Below, piece after piece: positions 16,337-23,043 of a stretch of DNA of 23,043 bases; within the stretch, counting starts at the first letter, position 1, and every line of letters starts with the position of its first letter. Source of the stretch: CAYVDH01 sp964450355. Its GTDB lineage: Bacteria > Bacteroidota > Bacteroidia > NS11-12g > UBA955. Made by a program: the position numbers and the translations under genes. Where the stretch lies: positions 1 through 23,043 of the forward strand of contig CAYVDH010000036.1 of assembly GCA_964450355.1 (NCBI GenBank). The letters run 5' to 3'. The notes beneath the pieces are model-generated. The model ran no database searches, was not told the DNA's origin, and worked only from the letters and a program-made list of their open reading frames with translations.

Positions 16337-16981
16337 ATGAATAAAAAAGGATTTATTAGTATGTTTTTAATTTGTGTCATTTCTCAATGTCTTTCTCAAA
16401 ATCCAATCATAAATCTTATTTACCACCATCAATTATACATAAACATACCAAATGTTTGTCAATTAAATAGCCCAGATAGCAACAATTATTTTATAAAGCC
16501 ATTACATCCTCAAATACTAGAAGTTAAAGCCCTTTCAAAAACGCTTTACTCGGTGAATCCTCGTTTCAAATTATATGAAAAAACAGGATTAATCATTGTA
16601 AAATCATTCAACAACAAATATACAAACATCGATACACAATATTTTGAAAACACTAATCTCCCATCAATAAAAACGAAATTAAATATTGCTTCCAACTGCA
16701 TTAATTATTCAGAACTCCCCGAAAAATTAACCTTAAATGTTAGTTATGAAAGCCCATTTTTAGACAGCTTAATAAAACCTTATGTTATTTCTTTTGATGC
16801 TGTACTTGTATTTAATCAAGATTCTATAATAACATTAAATTCAATAGATGGGACGATAGAATTTGATAAATTAATCAAAAACAAAATACCAAAACTGGTC
16901 ATTATCGATCGTATAAAGGCTAAAATACAGGGAGGGATTGTTTATTTGAATTCAATCCAATATGAAATCAAGCCTGATTAA
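16337..16981 (+). CDS. Exported protein with GldM C-terminal-like domain
   Basis: The product of 214 residues starts with a signal peptide (residues 1-20, ending QCLSQ). Residues about 27-41 (LIYHHQLYINIPNV) resemble the start of the third periplasmic domain of GldM, which reads as VLY..NPL.I.VPGV in that family. Residues about 148-212 resemble the last GldM domain: VISFDAVLVF, then a spacer, then LVIIDRIKAKIQGGIVYLNSIQYEI, equivalent to the usual nI.A...dG..r.L..I.f.I. GldM is the T9SS motor protein that spans the periplasm. This gene lacks the GldM membrane helix and first domains, so it would be a free periplasmic (or lipid-free exported) piece. The similarity is by eye and moderate. It overlaps the stop of the convergent nadV gene by 4 bp (TTAA). 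Confidence 0.6.
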   Translation: MNKKGFISMFLICVISQCLSQNPIINLIYHHQLYINIPNVCQLNSPDSNNYFIKPLHPQILEVKALSKTLYSVNPRFKLYEKTGLIIVKSFNNKYTNIDTQYFENTNLPSIKTKLNIASNCINYSELPEKLTLNVSYESPFLDSLIKPYVISFDAVLVFNQDSIITLNSIDGTIEFDKLIKNKIPKLVIIDRIKAKIQGGIVYLNSIQYEIKPD

Positions 16982-18432
16982 GATTGGCAAATCCTATCTC
17001 TTATTTCACTCAATTTCCAATCAACTAATAATTTTCCATCTCTAAATATTTCCATTAATTCACCTTGTTTTTCTTGCTCCCAATTGACTTGATCTATTAA
17101 TTTGTAGTGATTATTTTCAATGATAATTTTCATTAAACCTTTTGCCGACTTTTTAGTACCATCGTCTGTAATTGGATCTTTATAAATTTCTCTTCCTATA
17201 CCATTTACTTCGCCATAAGTAGCTTTCATTGCAAAACCAAAAGTATCTCTTGTATTGTATTGATAAGTATATGAACCAATTCCTAACACCACATTGGTTG
17301 AGGCAAAACCTTTGTTTTTTAGCCTTTCGCATATAAGTAAAGCTCTTTCTGGGGTGATGCTATCGCCATATATGGCTCCAATGTGAGAATCTAATTCTTT
17401 AAATCCTTTTTCATTTGTGAGACCACCAAAAACATCCCATAACAATTCGATAACACCTTTTTGTTCGTTTAAATTAGTTGATTCATCATTTCCACAAATG
17501 ATGTCAACAGGGTCACCACTATCAGGGCGAATTACCAATTTACCATCTCTATTTAAAACTTCATTTTTTAATTGTGGTAAGTATTGAGTTAGCACTTTCC
17601 ATAAATCCCAAGTATCTGAAACAATAGAAACAATTCCTTTTGGATAAACATCACAAATTAATCTCTTAAAAGTTCCAATTTCGTCTTCAAAAGTCCCCAT
17701 ACACATTACGCTATGTTCCGTTGCAGCTACAGAGCCCCCAATTAACTCATTAGAAGAATTTGCGTTGTAATACTTTTCTAAAAAATCTATTACAGGAATG
17801 GTATCAGTACCTTTAAAACTTAATAAGTGACCGCTAGCTGATATCAAACTAGCTTCTATGCCAGCCATTCCTCTCATAGAAAAATCATGACCTTGCCAAT
17901 CTACAAAAGATGGAATTGATGAAGTTTCTAGGGCAAATTGGTTTAATATTTTCCTGTAATGCTTAGCAATTGTTGCAGATGTACACGGCATCCAAACAAC
18001 GGCAGATACTAATGTTTCAAAATAATTAGTCAACCAAAAAAACTGAGGCAAGGTATTGTACATTGTAAACATAGGAACTCTGACAGGAACACTTGCACCT
18101 TCTGGCAAAGACTTAATTACCATTGGAATATAGCCTAAATCGTGTAAATCTTCAATGTGTTTGGTTCCAACCGAATTTTCCCCTAAATAATTGTTTATTC
18201 TTAGGGCGTATTCTTTTACTACTTTATCTTTTGGTTGGTTAAAAAAATAGGTTTGAAAATCTTCTAAAATGTATTTTTTAATGAAATATTGTAACCCAAA
18301 TAAAACCACTTCATCAATGTTATTTATTCTACTTTTTCTAGGTGTCCAATTGGAATACACCAATGTTGTTCCCTCAGGATATTGTCTTCTGTGGTCAACT
18401 TTGTAACCATCTGTTAATAGTAATGGATTCAT
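16978..18432 (-). CDS. nadV: Nicotinamide phosphoribosyltransferase family (NadV/NAMPT)
   Basis: This 484-residue enzyme should join nicotinamide and PRPP to make NMN for NAD salvage. Family landmarks match human NAMPT: LLTDGYKVDHRRQYPEGT (5-22), DWQGHDFSMRGM (178-189), FKGTDT (206-211) with Asp210 matching the residue that selects nicotinamide, AATEHS (236-241) with His240 as the catalytic histidine, SDTWDLWKV (272-280) and IRPDSGDPVD (301-310) for phosphate binding. It is the third gene of a leftward operon, 22 nt after kptA. Because it is paired with a PRPP-synthetase-like gene, an alternative is that it uses ADP-ribose pyrophosphate, as the phage enzyme Namat does; sequence reading alone does not separate these. 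The final step NMN to NAD (NMN adenylyltransferase) is not encoded here. Confidence 0.93.
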   Translation of the reverse strand: MNPLLLTDGYKVDHRRQYPEGTTLVYSNWTPRKSRINNIDEVVLFGLQYFIKKYILEDFQTYFFNQPKDKVVKEYALRINNYLGENSVGTKHIEDLHDLGYIPMVIKSLPEGASVPVRVPMFTMYNTLPQFFWLTNYFETLVSAVVWMPCTSATIAKHYRKILNQFALETSSIPSFVDWQGHDFSMRGMAGIEASLISASGHLLSFKGTDTIPVIDFLEKYYNANSSNELIGGSVAATEHSVMCMGTFEDEIGTFKRLICDVYPKGIVSIVSDTWDLWKVLTQYLPQLKNEVLNRDGKLVIRPDSGDPVDIICGNDESTNLNEQKGVIELLWDVFGGLTNEKGFKELDSHIGAIYGDSITPERALLICERLKNKGFASTNVVLGIGSYTYQYNTRDTFGFAMKATYGEVNGIGREIYKDPITDDGTKKSAKGLMKIIIENNHYKLIDQVNWEQEKQGELMEIFRDGKLLVDWKLSEIRDRICQS

Positions 18433-18454
18433 TATAATTGATTTTTTAAATTTT

Positions 18455-18997
18455 TTATTTTATTTTTAAATACTTTGGTAAAACATGATCTGTAAGCCAT
18501 ACTTCATTTTTAGAAAGATAAAATTTATATCCATCTTTATGCATTTGGCATGCATCAATTTGCAAAACAATTGGCTTACCTCTTCTTTGTGCTACAATAA
18601 TGGCGGTATCAATATCTTTGCTTAAATGCACATGAGTTCTATTCATTTTTTTCAATCCATCTTTTAATATTGCATCCATGAAATCTTGAACTGTACCATG
18701 ATATAAATCACGAACTGGTTCTACCTCATTCAACTCCAAATCAACAGGAATAGAATGCCCTTGGTTTGCTCTAATTTTTGTCAAATCCTGATTAAAAGTA
18801 AACCTTTGTTTGTTGTTGTTTTCTACTACATTTTTTAAAGTTTCAAAATCCATGAATTTCCCATGATTGTTCATTCTTAAAATTAATTCATCAACATTTG
18901 CCCATCCATTTTCATCTAACTCAAGTGAAATTAAACCTGGGTTATGTCTTAAAATTAAACTTAAAAACTTACTATTATCAACCGATATATCTTTCAT
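18455..18997 (-). CDS. kptA: RNA 2'-phosphotransferase (KptA/Tpt1)
   Basis: The 180-residue enzyme transfers a 2'-phosphate from RNA to NAD, releasing nicotinamide and ADP-ribose 1'',2''-cyclic phosphate. The full family pattern is visible: SLILRHNP (13-20; Arg17-His18), LDENGWANVDELI (27-39), IRANQGHSI (75-83; Arg76), LYHGT (98-102), GLKKMNRTHVHLS (114-126; Arg120), AQRRGKPIVLQID (136-148) and VWLTD (166-170). The Arg-His-Arg-Arg catalytic set appears complete. Bacteria have no known yeast-type tRNA splicing that makes 2'-phosphates, so the natural substrate is unclear; some family members also modify or cap 5'-phosphate ends of nucleic acids. Placement between Prs-like and NadV genes, 22 nt from each, suggests that its released nicotinamide is recycled by NadV. 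Confidence 0.94.
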   Translation of the reverse strand: MKDISVDNSKFLSLILRHNPGLISLELDENGWANVDELILRMNNHGKFMDFETLKNVVENNNKQRFTFNQDLTKIRANQGHSIPVDLELNEVEPVRDLYHGTVQDFMDAILKDGLKKMNRTHVHLSKDIDTAIIVAQRRGKPIVLQIDACQMHKDGYKFYLSKNEVWLTDHVLPKYLKIK

Positions 18998-19018
18998 AGG
19001 TTTTAATTTGATTTATAC

Positions 19019-19855
19019 TTAATTCAAAACTTTTGCAAGATTAATTTGAACAACTAAAGGGAAATCTACCTGTTTAAAAGAATCTGTACAAAAAACAGAT
19101 TTAAAACAATCAAAACCCTCTATTCCTTTACTGAAAATACCATGACTAACAGCTAAATACAAATCACCAGCATTTTTCATTTTTAGTTCTTTGGCTAATC
19201 CAATAAATGTAGCTCCCCCATCACAAATATCATCTACTATCAAACAATTTTTTCCGTTTAAATCTTCAGAATATACTTTGAAGCCTTCTATCATACCATT
19301 CATCACATTTCTTTTTTTACTGCATTCTATCACTTCTATTCCACCTAAAAATTTAGACAATTTGTCTATTTTTTTGAGGGCTCCACCATCTGGAGAAATT
19401 AAACAAACATCATGTCCTATCATTTTTAATGTTAAAGAAACAAATTGATGATTAACAATTGTTTCACAATTATTTAACAAAGCTGAAGTAACCTCAGAAT
19501 GTGGATCAAACACTTGAACTACTCTAAAACCTAAATTATTAATTAATTCAGCGTACAATTTCACAGTCAAAGGCTCTCCTTTTACCATTAATCTATCTTG
19601 TCTTGCCCCCGGAAAATAGGGAATAAACAATTTATCTAAAACAGCACCTGTTCTTTTTAAAGCATCAACTGCTACCAATAACATCCCAAAGTCATTAAAA
19701 CATCTGATACGAGTGGTGACAGTTACTTGAGTTCCGTTTTCTATCTCAGATTTCAATTTTACATGAGGTTCTCCTCCTGAAAACACACTGGATTCAAATT
19801 GGATTTCTTCACCCATGTATGGTTTAAATTCTCTATCTAAATTTAATATTAACAT
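19019..19855 (-). CDS. prs: Ribose-phosphate pyrophosphokinase family (short, NAD-operon type)
   Basis: The product of 278 residues is a member of the PRPP synthetase family, about 30 residues shorter than housekeeping Prs. Visible elements: IPYFPGARQDRLMVKGEP (78-95, nucleotide-binding loop), FDPHSEVTSALL (116-127, in place of the usual DLHxxQ), SPDGGALKK (154-162), VDDICDGGATF (207-217, the phosphoribosyl loop, differing from the usual VDDMIDTxGT) and VSHGIFSKG (236-244). These differences mark it as a specialised branch found with nadV rather than the central Prs. It most likely supplies PRPP to the NadV enzyme; the alternative is pyrophosphorylation of ADP-ribose, as in phage Adps. It is first in the operon, with operator-like repeats directly upstream. 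The ATG at 19855 is used because no earlier start exists before the operator. Confidence 0.9.
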   Translation of the reverse strand: MLILNLDREFKPYMGEEIQFESSVFSGGEPHVKLKSEIENGTQVTVTTRIRCFNDFGMLLVAVDALKRTGAVLDKLFIPYFPGARQDRLMVKGEPLTVKLYAELINNLGFRVVQVFDPHSEVTSALLNNCETIVNHQFVSLTLKMIGHDVCLISPDGGALKKIDKLSKFLGGIEVIECSKKRNVMNGMIEGFKVYSEDLNGKNCLIVDDICDGGATFIGLAKELKMKNAGDLYLAVSHGIFSKGIEGFDCFKSVFCTDSFKQVDFPLVVQINLAKVLN

Positions 19856-19859
19856 TTCT

Positions 19860-19880
19860 ATTTTGTGTAATTTTTACGCA
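19860..19880 (-). promoter_or_regulatory. Operator-like repeat, proximal copy
   Basis: On the plus strand ATTTT (19860-19864), GTGTA (19865-19869), five bases, then TACGC (19875-19879) form an imperfect palindrome. It ends 4 nt before the prs start codon and repeats the distal copy at 19912-19932. A repressor here would block transcription or translation of the prs-kptA-nadV operon. Confidence 0.6.
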
Positions 19881-19911
19881 AAAAAACTACTTAATTTTGA
19901 AATAAAAAAAT

Positions 19912-19932
19912 ATTTTGTGTATTTTTTACACT
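19912..19932 (-). promoter_or_regulatory. Operator-like repeat, distal copy
   Basis: ATTTT (19912-19916) is followed by a perfect palindrome, GTGTA (19917-19921), five T, TACAC (19927-19931). Its centre is 52 bp from that of the proximal copy, about five helical turns, so dimers on both would face the same side. It overlaps the stop codon of the upstream helicase gene (19933-19931). An NAD-responsive repressor such as NrtR is a candidate, but none is encoded in this window. Confidence 0.6.
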
Positions 19933-22900
19933 AAACAACCAATTCATATCCTATTTTTATCTTTTGTTCTATCAATTTACTTCTTTGTTTACTAGCTTCT
20001 TCAGCATTTTCATATTTTTTTATTAATCTTTGAGATTTATTCCCAACTTTTCCAAATTCAATTATCAATTGATTCTCATTTTGAGCAATTTTCCAAAACT
20101 TATTTAAATCTTCTTCTTTGAACAACAAATTAGTAAAACTAAAAATTGGTTCATCATTTAAATCTATTAACGTTTCATCTTTAGGAATTGGATCATTGGT
20201 AATTTCGTTTAAAATGGTATCATTTACATTGTTGCTCAATTTTGTCAACAGCATATTTTCAATAAAGTCTCTATTTCTGCACCAATCTTTTGCAAAAACT
20301 TGACAAATGTTCCAACCTTGAGATTTCATGACACCCAATTTTAACAAATATTGCTCTAATATATCCTTGTTTTTGTAATGATGATCATCATCTAATAAAA
20401 TCCCTAATTTGTAATGGCTATCAATTTGATTAAGTTTTACTCCAATATGGCATTTAAATTCACTTTGACCAATCAATTTATTGACATAAAATCCTTTTGA
20501 CTCCAAAAAGGCTGAAATTTGATTTACAATTTCTTTGTTTTTGAGAACATTATTTGGTTTTGAATGAATACTTAACAACACTTGATTTGCGAGAATAATC
20601 TCCCCTTTGCTAACAAGCTCTGCATATTGTAAATACTTTCTTAAACAATTAGCTCCTTCATTGTATTCGTTTTTTATATCAAAGTACTTGATTGAACTAA
20701 CTACACACATATTTTTTTTAGCTCTCGAAAACAGCACATTTAACCTTTTTTCTCCACCACGTTTATTTATTGGCCCAAAATTCATTAACATTTTACCTTT
20801 ATTATCATAACCATAACAAGTACTTATGATGATTATATCCCTTTCATCGCCTTGTACATTTTCTAAATTTTTGATAAATAATCCAACAAATTGATTGTTT
20901 TCAACCCGTTTAAATTCTTCTTCAATGGTGTTTTCAAAATATTTATCCTTTTGGCAAAGTGCTTCAATAGCTTCTTCAATTTCCTCTTGTTGTTCCATAG
21001 AAAATGCAACAATTCCAATGCTTTCGCCACTATTCTCACTCAGAAGTTCTTTTACTAATAAAGCTATGTATTCTGCCTCTTTCACATTTGTCCTTTGAGA
21101 ATATATCCCATTTTCAACATAATGGTAAGAAATAGGTTTTTCTCTGATTAAGGACACTATATTTTGCATTGAATTAGAATTTTTAATTACTATTTCTTCT
21201 TTGTTGTTTTGATTGTCTTTTAAATCAGGTATAGTTAACAATTTATTGTTATAAAATGTAGCATTTGAAAACCCTATTAATGATTCGTGCTTGCTTCTAT
21301 AATGCCAGCCTAACATCAATGAAGGAAATTTCCTAGAACCTTGAACTAAAAAACTATCTGCATCTAAAGAAAAAGGCTCAAACTCATACCCTGTTTCTTG
21401 ATGCCATATATCATCTTGCTGGCTAGAATTGCTACCAAAAAAATTACTTGGTGGCATTTGCATTTCATCACCAACAACAATGCTTTGCTTGGCTCTATAT
21501 ATTGGAGGTAATCCTTCTTCAATGGTAATTTGACTGGCTTCATCAAAAATTACAACATCAAAATTATCTTGGTTTAATGGCAGAGCATCTGATACACTTA
21601 AAGGGCTCATTAACCATACTGGTTTTATTTCTTTAATTAATAAGCTTGAGTCATTGGTAGATAAATCTCTTATTGATTTATACCTCATAGATTTGCTAAA
21701 TTCATTTTCTAATATCTTCTTAGCTTCTATCAATTTCTTTTTTAATTGTTTATCATCATCACTCATCCCAGCAACAGATGTTTCCGACAATTCAATTAAC
21801 TTTTTAAACTTAAATTTTTGGCTTTCAACAATCATTTTACCATTTATCTCCAATAATCTGTTGTATAAATTTTCTATTTTTTTTACCAAATAATCCAGAA
21901 CATCCTGATTCATGTATTGATCAATGTAGTGTTTTGAATAATGATCTTGAATGGATTTATGAGCCAATATACATTCTATATCAATGATTGACAAAGGGTT
22001 GTATTTTATCATTCTCAATACACTTTCATTAATATTACTTAACTCGCTGAATACTAATTTGTATTTTTGAAAATATAAATTTTTTGACTTCAATTGGTCT
22101 AATTTTTTTTCAATATCTACTATTGTATTGTTGTTGTCAATATACAAAAACATTGAAATTTTCTTTTGTGTATCAGTAACAAGTTCTGTCAATTGCATTA
22201 ACTCTTTTAGCTCATCCCCTTTAAATTGTTTGATAAAAGTTAATGGTTCAGTGAAATTGGATTGATTTATCTCTTTGATTAAGTTAATTAACTGATCTAA
22301 GTCTTTTGTATGGTAAGTGTTTTCAAATTTTTCATTTAAATCCTCAATTTCTTTAATCAACTTGAATTGATTTTCTTTGTTTTTCAACACATCTAACCAC
22401 TTAGGTTTAATAGAATGAGAAAGCAATTGATAATGTGTTTTTAAAACTTTATCTGTGTTTTTAAATTTAGAATATAAAAATCTAAAAAATCTTGATTCAT
22501 ATTTTGACATAATTTCTAAAGAGCTTACTACATCAGATTCACTTAGCTCCCTAGTCCAATAAGGGTAAATTTTATTTAGTTGATTCAATTCATTAAGCTT
22601 TCTATTCAATAAATTTTTATCTTCAATTAACTTTTTATATTTATTGGAGAACAAATCTAACAACTCAATGCAATCATAAAAATAAAAAAGAAACAATTGA
22701 TTAATTTGACTAAAAAAACCTATTAAATCAATCCATTTTGTTGATGTCATTGGCAAACTGATGAAACTTAATTTTTCATCTACCATTTCAATGTTCTTAA
22801 TGATGCTGTTTAATGTTTCATTAAACTGTGTTTGATTAAACTCTGCAAATACCTTGTTTTGTAACAAATGAAATGGATGTTGACTGTAATATTCAATTTG

Positions 22901-23041
22901 GTTGGATTCCTTGTTTAATTCAAACAACATGAATATTTCATTAGAAAACTTAGTCCAGTCTTTATAAGATGCTTTTTCATCTAATTCATAGTTTTCAATT
23001 CCAACTTTTAGGATTTGATTTTTTGATTCAATATCAAACAA
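19931..23041 (-). CDS. Upf1-like SF1 helicase with nuclease-like and WGR domains, partial 5' end
   Basis: The frame is open to the right edge, so the N-terminus, including the Walker A ATP-binding loop, lies outside the window; the first Met here is probably internal. The visible 1036 residues contain a long helical insert (about 100-470), WLMSPLSVSDALP, Walker B FDVVIFDEASQ (about 490-500), VVGDEMQMPP, GWHYRSKHESLI, ENVQGDERDIIIIS and KRLNVLFSRAKK, the late motifs of COG1112/Upf1 helicases. About 840-945 resembles the Vsr-like REase domain (MTES_1575 type): FLESKGFYV, LGILLDDDHHY, SQGWNICQVFAKDW. The last 70 residues are a WGR domain (KFWKIAQNENQLIIEFGKVG, then A...RSKLIEQKIKIGY). WGR domains bind DNA ends in PARPs. 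A role in DNA repair or phage defence is likely by architecture. It lies 75 nt upstream of the NAD operon. Confidence 0.85.
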   Translation of the reverse strand: MFDIESKNQILKVGIENYELDEKASYKDWTKFSNEIFMLFELNKESNQIEYYSQHPFHLLQNKVFAEFNQTQFNETLNSIIKNIEMVDEKLSFISLPMTSTKWIDLIGFFSQINQLFLFYFYDCIELLDLFSNKYKKLIEDKNLLNRKLNELNQLNKIYPYWTRELSESDVVSSLEIMSKYESRFFRFLYSKFKNTDKVLKTHYQLLSHSIKPKWLDVLKNKENQFKLIKEIEDLNEKFENTYHTKDLDQLINLIKEINQSNFTEPLTFIKQFKGDELKELMQLTELVTDTQKKISMFLYIDNNNTIVDIEKKLDQLKSKNLYFQKYKLVFSELSNINESVLRMIKYNPLSIIDIECILAHKSIQDHYSKHYIDQYMNQDVLDYLVKKIENLYNRLLEINGKMIVESQKFKFKKLIELSETSVAGMSDDDKQLKKKLIEAKKILENEFSKSMRYKSIRDLSTNDSSLLIKEIKPVWLMSPLSVSDALPLNQDNFDVVIFDEASQITIEEGLPPIYRAKQSIVVGDEMQMPPSNFFGSNSSQQDDIWHQETGYEFEPFSLDADSFLVQGSRKFPSLMLGWHYRSKHESLIGFSNATFYNNKLLTIPDLKDNQNNKEEIVIKNSNSMQNIVSLIREKPISYHYVENGIYSQRTNVKEAEYIALLVKELLSENSGESIGIVAFSMEQQEEIEEAIEALCQKDKYFENTIEEEFKRVENNQFVGLFIKNLENVQGDERDIIIISTCYGYDNKGKMLMNFGPINKRGGEKRLNVLFSRAKKNMCVVSSIKYFDIKNEYNEGANCLRKYLQYAELVSKGEIILANQVLLSIHSKPNNVLKNKEIVNQISAFLESKGFYVNKLIGQSEFKCHIGVKLNQIDSHYKLGILLDDDHHYKNKDILEQYLLKLGVMKSQGWNICQVFAKDWCRNRDFIENMLLTKLSNNVNDTILNEITNDPIPKDETLIDLNDEPIFSFTNLLFKEEDLNKFWKIAQNENQLIIEFGKVGNKSQRLIKKYENAEEASKQRSKLIEQKIKIGYELVV

Positions 23042-23043
23042 AT

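Noticed and set aside
1..23043. CRISPR arrays, IS elements, integrase or prophage genes
   Set aside because: No regular repeat-spacer pattern, transposase motif or terminal inverted repeats were seen; the similarity of the NAD operon to phage pathways alone is not evidence of a prophage.

Overview
This window looks like a chromosomal segment from an AT-rich member of the Bacteroidota. Evidence: a type IX secretion (T9SS) gingipain-fold PorU2-type protein with a T9SS C-terminal sorting domain, a PorV2-like outer-membrane protein, several lipoprotein or exported proteins of Bacteroidota style, no obvious Shine-Dalgarno sequences, and TTG/TAnnTTTG promoters typical of this phylum. No rRNA, tRNA, IS element, phage integrase or CRISPR array was seen.

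Layout. 1-307 is the start of a small membrane protein that runs off the left edge. 357-1655 is a Fic protein whose promoter appears to lie partly in the terminator of the next gene, a divergent endonuclease V (1845-2360). 2394-2774 is a gene-free stretch with a less AT-rich, weakly structured block. 2775-8830 is a two-gene T9SS-associated unit (PorU2-like protein, then a lytic transglycosylase coupled by an ATGA overlap). 8877-9587 is an RsmI-like methyltransferase, convergent with folA. folA, a PorV2-like protein and an AcpH-like protein form a leftward operon (11878 to 9584). tyrS (11985-13274) is divergent from this operon and ends in a clear bidirectional terminator shared with a lipoprotein gene (14033-13353). 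14201-14481 is probably a broken remnant of a secreted-protein gene. 14521-16228 is a two-gene leftward unit: a membrane protein and an unusual DUF1572-methyltransferase fusion. 16337-16981 is an exported protein whose C-terminus resembles the last domain of GldM.

The most striking region is 16978-23041. A tight leftward operon encodes a short PRPP-synthetase-like enzyme, an RNA 2'-phosphotransferase (KptA/Tpt1) and a nicotinamide phosphoribosyltransferase-like enzyme (NadV). Together these can form an NAD-consuming and NAD-rebuilding cycle. The gene pair flanking kptA also has the same family composition as the phage NARP1 pathway (ADP-ribose to NAD). The operon is preceded by two near-identical operator-like repeats whose centres are 52 bp apart. 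Immediately upstream and co-directional is a large Upf1-like helicase with a C-terminal nuclease-like domain and a terminal WGR domain, the module known from poly(ADP-ribose) polymerases. The functional link between the helicase and the NAD operon is inference from position and domain content.
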